This document shows, piece after piece, positions 1-11,897 of a stretch of DNA of 64,000 bases. This DNA comes from Sordaria brevicollis (taxonomy: Eukaryota; Ascomycota; Sordariomycetes; Sordariales; Sordariaceae): the NCBI GenBank assembly GCA_033439795.1, contig JAUTDP010000011.1, positions 2,108,001 through 2,172,000 of the forward strand, read 5' to 3'. Numbering within the stretch: the stretch's first letter is position 1; each line of letters begins with the position of its first letter. The position numbers and the translations under genes are program-made. The notes beneath the pieces are model-generated. The model did not search any database. It had not been told where the DNA came from and saw only the letters and a program-made list of their open reading frames with translations.

Positions 1-3000
1 GCAACTTTCAGGTGGCGGAAGGGCTAACCAAGAGAAAGAGATGGATGCGTTGTCACGATAGACGATACACGACACGAACCACAGCGTCGGCAAACGGCTG
101 ACTTTGATCCACGATGCTGATGAGCCTCATCAGTATTGGGGTAATACGTTATGAACAAGGAAGGATATGGGTGGCGGTCTGTCTGTTGCTTTACGGGGGC
201 AAAGGAACAGACAGGCCAACATCGATGATGTGATGAAGGAGAAATATCTATGCGGAGAAGGGGTATTTATGTTATCGGAGATGCGGGAGTGATGCCTCGC
301 AGGGGAACGAAGATGCGATAAGTCTGGTATCAAAATGCTGCTGGGCAACCAAATAACAATAGCATGGCGTAGCATATATCTTGAAAGCATATAAGCACGC
401 TTTCAATGGAAGGGGACGTGGTGATGAGAAGAGAGAGGAGAAAGGTGGAGGTTAGTGCTACATAGCTAGCATAGCATCAATGAAGCGAGTAAGGTTACTG
501 ATGGGACTATATGTGATCATGACATGCTGCCTGGCTTTTGACCAGGTTGTCCTTTGAATCGTCACCAAGTGTCTGAGATTGCTAACATAACACAGCATAC
601 GGGCAACGCAAGACACAAAACTAACTTGATATTTTGCTTAGCTGTCGATATTTGCCCTTCGGACCCGAGCATACGCACTCAAGCGGGCAATCTATCTACG
701 TTTACGTTGACAGCTGCTGGTTTCCGTCCGCTTGGGACAAACATGGGGCGAAGGGAGATGATGTGTGTTACAACGAGGAGATAACACCTTCGATGCGCGG
801 GTTGACGAAGCTACGGATGATCATGGGAGCTACTTCCGCGACTTGAGTCATTGTCATGGTTTTCTTCCGCCCTTGTAATCGAGATGTGACTCGAAAATTC
901 GAGTTCTGACTTTGGCTCCCGTCGCTGTCTCCCAGAGGAGGAAAGTTCTTTTTCCATCGGGGAAGACAAAACACGGATGTTTGCTTGAGTGACTCAAGAG
1001 AAGAAAGAGCTTTGCTAATAAGGATCTAGATGGTGTTGAGGGGCACAGGCAGGAGGGGGGGTTTATGCTGCTTGTCTACCTAGAGGTGGGCTTCATGATT
1101 GCTTTTAGAGATATCTATCTGGGGAAACAAGTTCTTTGGCTTTTCTAACTGGCTGCTCAGTTCAATGTCATGGTAAGACCCTTTTTTGCTATTTGTGCTT
1201 GCTACGTCTAGAATCGGAGAAAAAAATAAGCAACGAAAAAAGGAGAAACCTAAAGCCAGAAGAAGCAACCACCAAACAAAGGGATAGATAGATAGAATCC
1301 TCGAGCGAATGAGTTGTCAGATTGTGAGATATGCGCGGCTTAAAGTTTGCTTTCCCCTCCCCCTCCCCCACAAACTGCCCCAGACAGAGTCTTTTTGTCA
1401 ATGGCATTGTTCCTATTTGTTTGGTAGTTCGGAAGTTTCCATCGAGTGGTTTGACGTCTTCTGAAGCCACATAGTGCCGGGGAAAAAAATGATCATGTTT
1501 CCTTAGGGATGCATATGTATTTGTCGAACTTTTGCGCCCGCGAAAATGTGACCAACATTTTTTCTTATCTGCAGTTTGAGGCTCTTGAGGTGTCGAGAGA
1601 GGAGTGCATGATCTGAAACTCAAAGTTCGATGTTTGGGTGAGGAGAGGTATCGACAAGTACCTCGTGAAGGCCGCTAGGAATTATTCATTGTCAAGCAAG
1701 CGGGAGCAAAGTCATTGAACCGAGTCACTTTCTAGGACCAGGCAACACAAGGTCATGAATAAACACCTCTTCTGTTCCCCAGTGGAAATGGTATTGCAAT
1801 GACTTTTAACGTTTGTAACCTAATGTTTGAAACAGCGAAGATGGAGACTATGGTAGGTCGATTTCGTCGCAAGTCTCAAGCACAAAGCAAGAACCAACAG
1901 ACGTGCCAGCTTCGAATAGGTATTGTCACCATTCTGTTACCAACAGTATACGTATGCCGGACCCATGAGTAGTTCCACGTGCCGTAGAGATAATAATTTC
2001 CAAAACGATGAGTTTCAGCATGAAGCTATGTGGGCACTAGACTTGACGCCTCACCATGTTCATCTACATAGATCGAGAATTCTTCAGATCTGAGGTCACT
2101 CATCGAAACACGAAACTTTGGCCGACTAGCCCCCAATTCCTAATCGTTGATACGAGACGTCTATACCAAATCTCAGCAATGGGTAACAGGATATCTGTCT
2201 GCCTCGCCAGCAAAAAGGCCAACAAATAATCCTGAAGGTGGCACAAAAACGGGTCAGGAATTCTACGACCTCAAATCATAATTCCCAGTGGCCACACCAC
2301 CGGGCGCAGAGGACTTCTAGGCATTTTCTCGTACTCGAATGTCGAGTGGTGGTCTAGAGGCCAGATTAGTTACACATCTGTGACACCAGTAATGCGAGAT
2401 TGAGGGAGATGGACTGGGGGAAGAAGCCTTTCCCAGCAGCCATGGGCGGATGTGACAGAAATCGCGAACAACGATACTGCGCCGTGAGGCCCGGGCTTCG
2501 AGCTGTTTGGAGCTGTCTCGAGTATTGTAGGGTAGTGTCGAGTATCGAGGAAAGAGGTATCGAGGGATGGGCAAGATTCATCCTCCTAGGTAGGAGACCG
2601 TCAATCCTCAAACCGGGACGCTACTGTTGAAGGACGGAAGATGTCTGGCGTAGACCAAGATCAATCCGATCGATTGCTTCCTTCGATGCCATCGATCGTT
2701 CCCCGCGTTACCACATCCGTTACCCAAGATATGCCTCTCCTACCTTTGGTAAGGCATCTAGTGTAAGCATCTTACTACTTGCGTGACTAAGTGACGATGC
2801 GTTTCGAAGAATGGGTGGGTATCACGACATGCCTTGCTCTTCTACCTGATGCTTTGCCGTACAGAAGACGATACCTTGCATGAGTTGGTAGCAAGTCAGT
2901 CTAGGTTATTAGTGGCTTTCCTGGGGAGCAGTGCGGTAAGACGGGTGAGACGGTAGATAGAAGTCGTGGTCGTGTGGAAATAGTATTCTCGATGGTACCC

Positions 3001-4730
3001 TATCCCATACCGAGCATACTATGATGCCAAGGTAGGATAAAGTACGTGCAGATGGTTTCCTATTCTTGGGGCTCTTCCTTACTCCCGGCAACAAGGGAAG
3101 TGCGTTTTGCAGCAAGCATGGAAGATGTAAGGATTTCAAAAGGAATCTAACTCTGAACGCTGCTTCACTCCCGCTGTCAAGCAAGCTGTTGACAGTCAGC
3201 TCAGCGTCGTATACCACGTCTAACAATATTCTCGAGCGAACATTCCACGATGCCAATTCGAGTTCCAACTTTGGAATCTGTCAAGCGGTAAATCGGTAAA
3301 TGTGTCGAAACAATTGACACAACATCGCGCCTTTTGGTATCACTCCCTTCCCGGCTTTCCAATTGGAAAAGGAATAATTCTCTGCAAGTCTCAACCATCT
3401 GCCAATCACCCTTGCTTGCGCGTCCATCACTGTCACCTCTTGCTTCTGAAACACGCGCGCGAGGGCGCCAATGATCCTCCTACTACCCCTCATTGCCGAC
3501 CGTCCAGTATTGAAATGTAGCATTGTCGCCAAAGGTTGGGGTCTCCCTCTTTTTCGGTTTCGCCAGTTTCGTAAGGATTATATGAGTTCCGCGCCAGTCT
3601 CGAAAGATCCAATGTGGCTTAGTCGCTAGTATGTAGAAAACCAACAAGGTTGAAAAAAATGTCCGAGGCGCGAGTTGGACAGTGAAAATTGGAAAGGAGA
3701 TCGCTTTATGCAAGAGCTTGATCTGTTTCAACGGTTTTGCCAGTTGGAGTCGGAGGTAGCCCGAGACGAAGGTAGGGGAAGCTTGACTTCACTCGAGATT
3801 GAAGACCTGGAGCGAAAGCAAAAATCAGAAGCAACTATACTGGACAACACCACCTCGGTGTGCAATTTTTCATCGTTGCTTTCTTGTGAACATGTGTTGC
3901 TTGTGTGTCTGTGTGTACATATTCATGTGCCGCCGCCGCCAGGGGTAACACGCACACAAGTAGGGGTCGGACAGGGAATCCCATTCGGGAAGGAGGGGGG
4001 CTTGATGCTTGACTTTGACTTTGACTTGACAATGAGGGGACGGGATGGATGGATGGAGGAATGGGTTGAACTTTGTAACGTAACACGAAGAGTGTCTCCT
4101 GAGTTGTGAGTGCAGCCGTAAGACAGAATCCTTCCCGTCGTTGTGATCTCGAGGTAGGTGGTGGTTGTGAGATGAGGTTTTACAGGGCGCTATTTCCGTT
4201 ATACATGGAGGTATTGAATGCAGTGGAAAAGCGTACAAATTCAACCACCACGCCATTTTCTCCAAATCGAGGGTTTGATGCGCTGGTGATTTCTGATCTT
4301 GTCATCCATTCAATTGATGTTGCGTTACTGTGGTTAAGGTAGTGTGGCACTTTCACGAGGATATGTAGAGAAAGAGCTGTTGGCCAGCCTTCCCTGTCAT
4401 TGGTGTTGGCGGGAACTTGAGCCTCCATTCCAGTGAGACTGCGCGGCTCGGACGGCGTTCATCCCCTCTTTTTGCACTTGTTCATGATCTCTTTTTTTTC
4501 TTTCCCGGTCTCATCGTCGTATCCTCACTCCACCTTTCGATGTCGATATGGAGAAAAGTGAAGGGGGTTCCGGAAGACACATGAAACCGAAAACCTGGGG
4601 TCGGCGGAACCCCTGGATCGCTCGGTCGTTGCTGCTGGGCTCCAGTCACGCTGGGGACAGCGGGGAGCTGAAGGCACAGCTGGAACTGGAACAGGCCGGA
4701 CCGAGTGCTGAATTCTTCTGAAAACTCGGA

Positions 4731-4757
4731 CTCCAGCGACTCCAGCGACTCCAGCGA
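4731..4757. repeat. 9-bp minisatellite, three perfect copies
   Basis: Three uninterrupted copies of CTCCAGCGA lie end to end. The repeat is in intergenic DNA and no function is evident. Confidence 0.85.
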
Positions 4758-5087
4758 GAGAGGGCCAGAGTGAGTGGCCTCAGCTAGCGGCTGAATGCGC
4801 CTCACACAGCCACATTTCTGCGTCATGGCATTAATTTGGGATACGACTGGCTCGGGGTTCTGGATTTGTCTGCCCCTGTTTGTGTGACGCAGCACAAGCG
4901 TCTTTTCTGACTTTCTTTTCTTTTATTCATTCTCGCTGTTTGCCGTGAGAAAGAAGGAAGCAGACTTTCTGCGATTGCGCTGTATGTACGTTTGTGAGCG
5001 GTGACTGCCTAGGTCTCTGGTTGTTGCTGTTGGATTTACGCCGCTTGCCGCTGTAGCCATGAGTTGTCCTGAGGGAGGCGGCCGTTG

Positions 5088-5115
5088 GACTGACTGACTG
5101 ACTGCCTGCCTGCCT
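5088..5115. repeat. Compound tetranucleotide repeat (GACT)4(GCCT)3
   Basis: Four GACT units are followed without interruption by three GCCT units. It looks like a simple slippage tract in intergenic DNA. Confidence 0.85.
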
Positions 5116-7058
5116 GTCAGTGAAAGAGTTTTCCCATCAAACAGCTCAGGTACCTATAGTACACTTGACTAAGAGGAATACGGGCGTAGAAACAACGGTC
5201 TTGTCGGTTGATCATCCGGCGATTTTGGATTGCTCCGCGGCTAGATGCTTCAGAATCCGAGTTGATGGTGGCAGTGGTTGCTCGATACTGGTCCAAGTCC
5301 GCAGAGTCCGCTGTCAGTCCTGTCAGTCCGCGTGTCGACCGCTGTGGTCCCAGGAATTCCAGTGTGGTCCCTGCCGATCATCCTCCCATTCTTCCACAAT
5401 TATCCCACCGGAGAGGCGTCCCAAGGCGTCCTCAGACAAGCGAGCCTTGGAGTTGGGCTTCTGGACCATGGCGTGCTGTCCACTCCCGGGGCTTATGGCC
5501 TCTCATCCACTGAAAGACAGGCTGAGGGATTAACACAGCCCGGGTATATGGGATTATCGACGGGCATCATGGATCATGTTATAGTGGCCCAGAGTGGCCT
5601 CTTTTCTCGCTTGCCGTGGTTGAATGGCGGACAGAGCGGGATGGCATGTCTTGGGCCGGTTCTTGGGGACTTTTCCAACTCGCTGATGGCCATCGGACGA
5701 CGAGCCCACGGACCAACCGTGATTCTCTTGGAAAAGTGGTTCTCCAAAGGTTTGGCCGTCTTGACAGCTCGAAGGGAACCAATAGGAAGAGGCATGGCAC
5801 GAGCCTTTTTCATGCGTGGTCGTCTAGCGAGGAAGGGGGCGAGCGTTTCAGAATGAGAGGCTTCCCTCCTTCTGGCCTAGCACTCTAGCAGTGGATGCTC
5901 CGAGGAGGCCCCTCGCTGAAAAGCCGAACTGCCAATCGGGCGGCTCCATACCAGCTGGCTCCACCGGCTGCCATTTTGTCCTAGCCAATCAGAACCAGAA
6001 GAGGACCGCCAGTTGTTGGTGCAGCGTCAGCGTTTGGACCGTCACCCAAGAAGTCAACGGAACTCAGGCACCAAAGAATTTGGATTGGACAACTTTGGGT
6101 CGCTCACTGCGTCTGCTGCCGCTGCTACTGCACCACTGCCGCTGAGTGTGCGTCTGTTCTTTTTGTGTTCACGTCCTTGTTTTTTCAACGTTGCCAGTCG
6201 CGCGCTTTGAGACGAAATCCACCAAGTGACTAAGTCTACGGCTAACCACCTGTGAATGACCAGTTAGACCAGTGACAGTGACAAGAATCCAAACGATGAC
6301 AGTCACGTTGGCCAAGAGACCCCATGGGGCCTGATGGGGGAGACGTATGTCTCGTCTCATCAGTCTCATCGATGGCGGCTCTGCGTCCATTCAACCCGTT
6401 CTATTATCAAAGTGATCGTCCCTCTCATCCCACGGTCGAATGCGTCTCCAGTCTCATCCTATTCAGTATTACACATACAAGTGGACACCACGGTTAAACA
6501 TTACACGGGACATCACACAATATCGAAGCTCCCAGGGCACCACGGCATCACAGGCCATTCACTGGTGGACGAGAGAGTCAAGACAACCTAGACTAGTGTA
6601 TCACGGACCATCATCCCACCCGCCCACTCACACATAAGCGGCCATATCTTCCAAATACGGCAACCCTAGGAGAAGCCCGCGAGCTTTCCAGAAGAACGAA
6701 GGGTAAACCAGAAAAGCTTGAATCGGAGTGGCCATTCCATTGATTCCATCACAAGTGAAGGACGTGCTCCGGGATATCCAATACGTGCCCGGTAGACCAT
6801 TCACAGTCGTCAGACGGCGTGGTACCTGCAGTGACAAGACCCCAAGGGTGGAGGGTTGTGTGGACTGCGCAGGGGCAGGGGAACGACGAACAGGGGAACA
6901 GGGGATGTAAACATTGGGCTACACTAGATCCGCCGAGAGGGTGTCCAGTGGGTGTCCAGTGGGTGGCGTTCGAAACAAAAAAAAGTACCTGCATGCTGCG
7001 CTACCGGCAACGGACCCTCCCACCCAATCGAGACGAGACGAACCGACAGCTGGGAAAC

Positions 7059-7568
7059 ATAAAAGTCATTCACCTCCCCCCCATTCACTCATCTCGACTA
7101 CACGACGATCACGGCACTCTCCCTTACACGTCTTTTCTCTCTCTCTTCGACAAGTCTTATTGTCACCCACCCCGTCAAGGGATTTCAGAAAAAAACCAAC
7201 CTTCCTTCACATTCCAGTCCTGTTCGGCTCTTCAGCCATTGTGTCTCAGCGAATCGACTAGCCTGGTGCTTCACGAACCCTTCGTCCTGACTCAGACAAC
7301 ACCAACATTCTTCAGACGAACCATTCACCACAATACCTGAATTAGCCACCAAACAGAACGCCCGCACGGCCTTATCCATTCCTTCTTATTGTTCACTCGA
7401 GTCAATAGCTTAGAGCAGTGCTCATCTATCGACCCGGCAACCAATATTAACCTCCAAGACTCGTGCAACTCACTCCTTCCTCGACAACCAAGACTTTCGA
7501 CTTTTACAGTCAACTTACACTCCCTTTCGAAGAGAAAGAAAAAAAGCAACTAGACAACAACATTCAAA
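7059..7568 (+). promoter_or_regulatory. TATA-like box and ATG-free leader of the AA11 oxidase gene
   Basis: A TATA-like CATAAAAG lies at 7059-7066. From there a pyrimidine- and CA-rich stretch runs to the coding start. I find no ATG on the plus strand from about 7000 until the gene's own ATG at 7569, although several would be expected by chance. That fits a transcribed 5' leader of roughly 480 nt with selection against upstream starts. The exact transcription start is not visible. Confidence 0.5.
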
Positions 7569-8939
7569 ATGATGTACAACACTTTCACCACCGGCCTCGT
7601 GGCTACCCTGCTTGCAGGTGCCCAGATCGCCTCCGCCCACATCGAGATGGCCTACCCTCCCCCTTTCAGGTCCAAGTTCAACCCCAACGCCGACCCGGGT
7701 AGCGTCGACTACTCCATGACCGCTCCCCTCAAGGATACCGGCGCCGATTTCCCTTGCAAGGGCTACCATGTTGACTTTGGCACTGCTGCTGGCAAGAGCG
7801 TTGCTACCTTTGTCCCCGGCCAGACCTACAACATGACCACCGCCGGCACTGCCTCCCACGGCGGCGGTTCTTGCCAGCTCTCTCTCAGCTACGACAAGGG
7901 TAACACCTTCACCGTCATCGAGTCCTACGTCGGTAACTGCCCTCTCGCCGGCAAGTACGACTTCACCGTTCCCGCCGACTCTCAGCCCGGCGAGGCCATC
8001 TTCGCCTGGACCTGGCACAACCGCATTGGCAACCGCGAGATGTACATGAACTGCGCCCCCGTCACCATCGCTGCTAACAACAAGCGTGAGGTTGCCGGTG
8101 CCGCCTTCTCTACCCGTCCCCAGATCTTCGTTGCCAACGTCGGAAACGGCTGCAAGACCGATGAGAATTTCGACGTCGAGTATCCCCAGCCCGGTCCCAA
8201 TGTGATTCAGGCTTCTGGTGCTCCCCTCAAGGCCCCTGAGGGCAGCTGCGGTGCCTCTGCTCCCGCTGCCAACCCCGGTGCTGGATCTGGCTCTGGCTCT
8301 GGTTCTGGTTCCGGCAGCTCCAGCTCCGCCGCCGCTGCTCCCGTCACCACCAGCGCTCCCTCTCAGACTTCCGCTGCCGCCGGCGGCAACCAGGGCGGTG
8401 TCTTCATCACCGTTCCCTCCGTTGGTGCTGGTCCCAGCCAAGGTGGCATCTTCCTCCCCTCCGCCACCGACATCGTCAACGCCCCCTCTTCTAGCTCCAG
8501 CGCCGCCGCTGTCGTGAGCACCTCCGCCTCCGTCTCCGTTCCCGCTGCCGCTCCCACCCAGGCTCCCGTCCAGACCACTCTGCAGAGTGTCACCAAGCCC
8601 GCCGCCGGCGCCAGCACCACTGTCGTCGTCAGCGCTCCCGCTCCCATTGCCACTGGCACCACTCCCGGCAACGGCACCGGTTCCGGCTCTGTTACTGGCG
8701 CTTACACTGTTGGCGCCGCCTGCAAGACCGAGGGCGACTGGAATTGCATCAACGGCACCGCCTTCCAGCGCTGCGCCAGCGGTACCTGGTCCGCCGTCAT
8801 GCAGATGGCCGCCGGCACCAAGTGCAACGCCGGAGAGAGCTCCCAGCTCAAGATGATCGCCAAGAAGCACTTGAGCGGTAACGGCCCCAAGCTTGGTCGC
8901 TACCAGAGGCGTCACGGCCATGCTCACCTCTCTAACTAG
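7569..8939 (+). CDS. Secreted AA11-type lytic polysaccharide monooxygenase with C-terminal X278-like module
   Basis: The 456-residue protein has a signal peptide (residues 1-23) ending ASA, so the mature chain starts with His24, the hallmark of copper 'histidine-brace' monooxygenases. The second brace histidine is His97 in ASHGGGSC, and the axial tyrosine is Tyr159 in GNREMYMNCAP, both typical of family AA11, which oxidatively cleaves chitin. A Ser/Ala/Pro/Thr-rich linker (about 235-375) leads to a Cys/Trp module at about 380-425 (EGDWNC, FQRCASGTWS), resembling X278, a putative chitin-binding domain. It ends in a basic tail. No intron is needed. ATG codons at 7569 and 7572 are adjacent; the first is used here. 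Family assignment is from recognised motifs; substrate is inferred. The likely site of action is outside the cell, on the fungus's own or other chitin. Confidence 0.9.
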   Translation: MMYNTFTTGLVATLLAGAQIASAHIEMAYPPPFRSKFNPNADPGSVDYSMTAPLKDTGADFPCKGYHVDFGTAAGKSVATFVPGQTYNMTTAGTASHGGGSCQLSLSYDKGNTFTVIESYVGNCPLAGKYDFTVPADSQPGEAIFAWTWHNRIGNREMYMNCAPVTIAANNKREVAGAAFSTRPQIFVANVGNGCKTDENFDVEYPQPGPNVIQASGAPLKAPEGSCGASAPAANPGAGSGSGSGSGSGSSSSAAAAPVTTSAPSQTSAAAGGNQGGVFITVPSVGAGPSQGGIFLPSATDIVNAPSSSSSAAAVVSTSASVSVPAAAPTQAPVQTTLQSVTKPAAGASTTVVVSAPAPIATGTTPGNGTGSGSVTGAYTVGAACKTEGDWNCINGTAFQRCASGTWSAVMQMAAGTKCNAGESSQLKMIAKKHLSGNGPKLGRYQRRHGHAHLSN

Positions 8940-11897
8940 AGTCTCACGACTGAGAAAAGGGAGTGTTTCGTTTTTAGAGCAAAGGCAGCGAGATAAGATA
9001 CCCCCCCACAGCATGTATTACCAACACAGAATTCCGTTTGTTTTTTCAGTCTTTCGTCTTGCAAATTATTCAGATTTTTCGGTCAGCTAGCTGGCCTCAT
9101 TTTTCAACTCACACTTCTCGGTCTAAGACCGACTTCAAACTTCACTTCATACATTCATTTTTGCCGCAAGTTATATAACCGTGCTTATCTACTTGGCTAG
9201 ATATTCACACTTCAAACAACCTTTCTTTCTGAATATTTGCGCGATCAAGACATCAAACGGAAACTTCTGGATACGTGTGTGTCGGGAGATGGGAGAAGCT
9301 AGAGCAGAGAGAGAGACAAATTATGACAAGGCGTTTTCACATTTTTCAAAACTTCACGACGTTGATGACGGAGGTACAACTGGCTTTGTTCATGACACAC
9401 AAAATACCAAGGGGAAAAGGATAGGAATCACTCGTTTCGATGTACATAGACAAGGAATTTTAAGGCGAAAAGCATTTGCATTCATTTTACACTCAAGAAC
9501 TTGACTACGTGCTGTGATGACTGGTGAGTTTCTTGCTGGCTAACGAACCGAAGATTACAGTCAACCATGCTCGCAATGTTGATGAAGATTTGAACGACTG
9601 GCTGAGGATGAATTGTAGATTAATGATGTAGGACGCTAAATGAGCTGAAGATTAGATTCCTCTCCACGGCACTTGGTGACAAGAGTCTTGGGTCAACGAG
9701 TGGCTGTCCGTGATCCGGGCGGAGATAAGCGGCCTGGGACCAGACCTGCCGGGCCCGGGCCGGTGCTTTAGCATCTTACATGACGACCAATCTGAGATCC
9801 AAGATGCAGTTCTTGCAATTCGGTTAGAACTGCAAATGAGTTCATCCCCACAACACCACGGGCCTCATGGGGGTTGTATATGGTCTAATAACGGGCCGTT
9901 CCTTGGTTGCCCAATGACGAGTGTCATCATGGGTGCTGTTTACTTCCCGATGTTCCGCCATTTTCTATTTCACGGTGCTAGGGGAATATTATCCGGCAAC
10001 TAGGTGATGAATGAAAGAAATGGAATTGACCAATGGGAAGGGAAATATGCGAAGGTAATGTTGGAGTTGAAACCGTACCTGATAATAAGGAAGGTATGAT
10101 GGGGACTCCTTCCATATTTCCTGGGACATAAGATAATCGAGGCAAGTGCGAATCGGATGTTGACCGTGACTTTCTCTCGCCACCGGCTCACCGTGGTAGA
10201 TGTGAAAGAGCAGTCTGGCACGGAGATTACAGTTTCCAAGAACGCTAGTCACGTTTTCCAGAACCTCACGACCATACCACATGGACTACGACAACTGAGA
10301 CCGAGGACGGACAAGACACACCTCCAAAAGAGCATCGAGAACATAATCCTCTCATTTCCCTTCATTCCACTCAATGGGGGCACTATGCCCAATGATTGCC
10401 CGAGAGCGTATTTTGAATCTCGTTTATCACTTTGGTGCCTCAAAGAAGGTAGTTCTTTCAATATCATAGCGCGGAAGGACACTCCATCAATGTACAAGGT
10501 GGGTGTCCTTAATCGGATAATCAACTCCTGGGCTCCTACGAGTCCTGCTCCATCTAGGTAGAGTAGACCAAAAGTATCGTACACGACCTAATGACATTTC
10601 AGACTTCTGATCAAGTAATAGTATCTTGCCGCATGTCATCTCCGAGCCACTTTCCCTTCCTCATATCGCAGGTCAAGCTTCTCATACCATGCATGCATGT
10701 ATCTTCTCCTACTGAATGAATAACGAAGAAGGTGGTAGAACGGGAGATGAAGAAGGGCCTGCCACATCTTCGAGATACCACATTTGGCATGTCCTCCGGG
10801 ATGAACACCTGAAAAGATCAAAAGAAGTACATCAAAGTACCTAAAAACCGGACATGTAAAGACACCGGATATCATAAAGATGATGCCAAGGTCAATCAAT
10901 ATCTGTCGAGACGGGTCTAGACCTCGCGATGCCTAGGCTTTCGCGTGCTGATCGATGAACGTGAAACACATTCCTCTCAACATGTAGTGTGTCTCACACA
11001 CGCCAGCACCGTTCACCTACTGGCCTACTAGTGATGAACGAGAGCTTTGAAGGTCCAGAACCGCATGACGGCTTTTATTAGTTGAAGTGAGGTGACTATG
11101 AGACACATTCCTTCCAGTTCTCTTGAGGTCTGGTTGGTACATGACGGCGTGGCTTGGACTATTAGACTCTAAGGACTGGCGTGCTTCTACGAAGCTTGAT
11201 GAGGGTGTGGGGGTATGTAGCCCATGTGAAGTTGCCGAAGCAGGTATACTGGCTGATATGGTATCAACCTACAAGCACCTGTCGCGGTCTAGTAGATATT
11301 TACTCAGGTGTCTTTCGAGTTTGCAGAATATCTGTATGTATCATGATCGTATTTGCACACAAAACAACGTTAGGTTGAATCCTATGATGCAACATTCTGG
11401 GTACGTAGTATCATGATTTTATCGCAAGAATATCATATCATATCATATCAAATCGATCCTTTGATGAACCTCGATGGATGGCTGTCGTTTAGCTGAGTGA
11501 ATGAGAGACCAAATTCTTCTTCCTCCTACGTAATAGTCCCGTCCACAAGTTAGTCCTCAAGTTTGCCGATGACATATCTATCTTGCTCCCTCCCTATATT
11601 TGAATTTATGGCCGGGTTGATTAATAATACCCAAGAAGTTAATAGGCGGTAGGGAATGACCTTACCAACAATCACAGTGAATAGAGAATCAACGTTGAAG
11701 GTGGAAGAATTTGAACTTTTTTTGCCATCCCATTTTTCCTAAAAAGAAGAAACACCCGTTACACCATCCATCCATCCCAGGCCTTTTAATATGTTCATCC
11801 GTCTATGTAAGAAAGAAGATCCGCTTAAACATTTCCCAGCACCAGTTGTAGATCCAACTCCTCCAAGCCCTCAGTCCAAGGCAAAGACATAGGTAGC
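8940..11897. other. Intergenic DNA between the oxidase and arg-5 genes
   Basis: No gene is supported here. The longest open frames (about 100-135 codons near 10157-10584) overlap on opposite strands and show no family motif. The first few hundred bases should hold the 3' end of the oxidase transcript, and the last hundred or so that of arg-5 on the other strand. There is a small ATATC repeat at 11430-11449. Confidence 0.5.
11430..11449. repeat. Pentanucleotide microsatellite (ATATC)4
   Basis: Four perfect ATATC copies stand in intergenic DNA. Confidence 0.85.

Larger units (their letters stand above)
1..6990. other. Gene-sparse intergenic DNA
   Basis: I see no supportable gene here. The open frames are short, lack recognisable domains and overlap one another on both strands. 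Composition is normal for the left half of the window, with no sign of RIP. The stretch holds several simple repeats (listed separately where clean) and CCAAT-like words near 5980. It may include distal regulatory DNA or non-coding transcription for the secreted oxidase gene that follows, but nothing in the sequence proves this. Confidence 0.55.

Noticed and set aside
1189..1623. 144-codon minus-strand open frame
   Set aside because: No domain or coding bias, and overlapping open frames in the region.
5278..5856. Open frame of 192 codons, plus strand
   Set aside because: Three plus-strand frames are open over the same stretch, no domain is recognised, and local GC richness explains the lack of stops.
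7515..9014. 499-codon antisense frame over the AA11 gene
   Set aside because: It has no protein-family motif and mirrors the third-position C bias of the oxidase gene.
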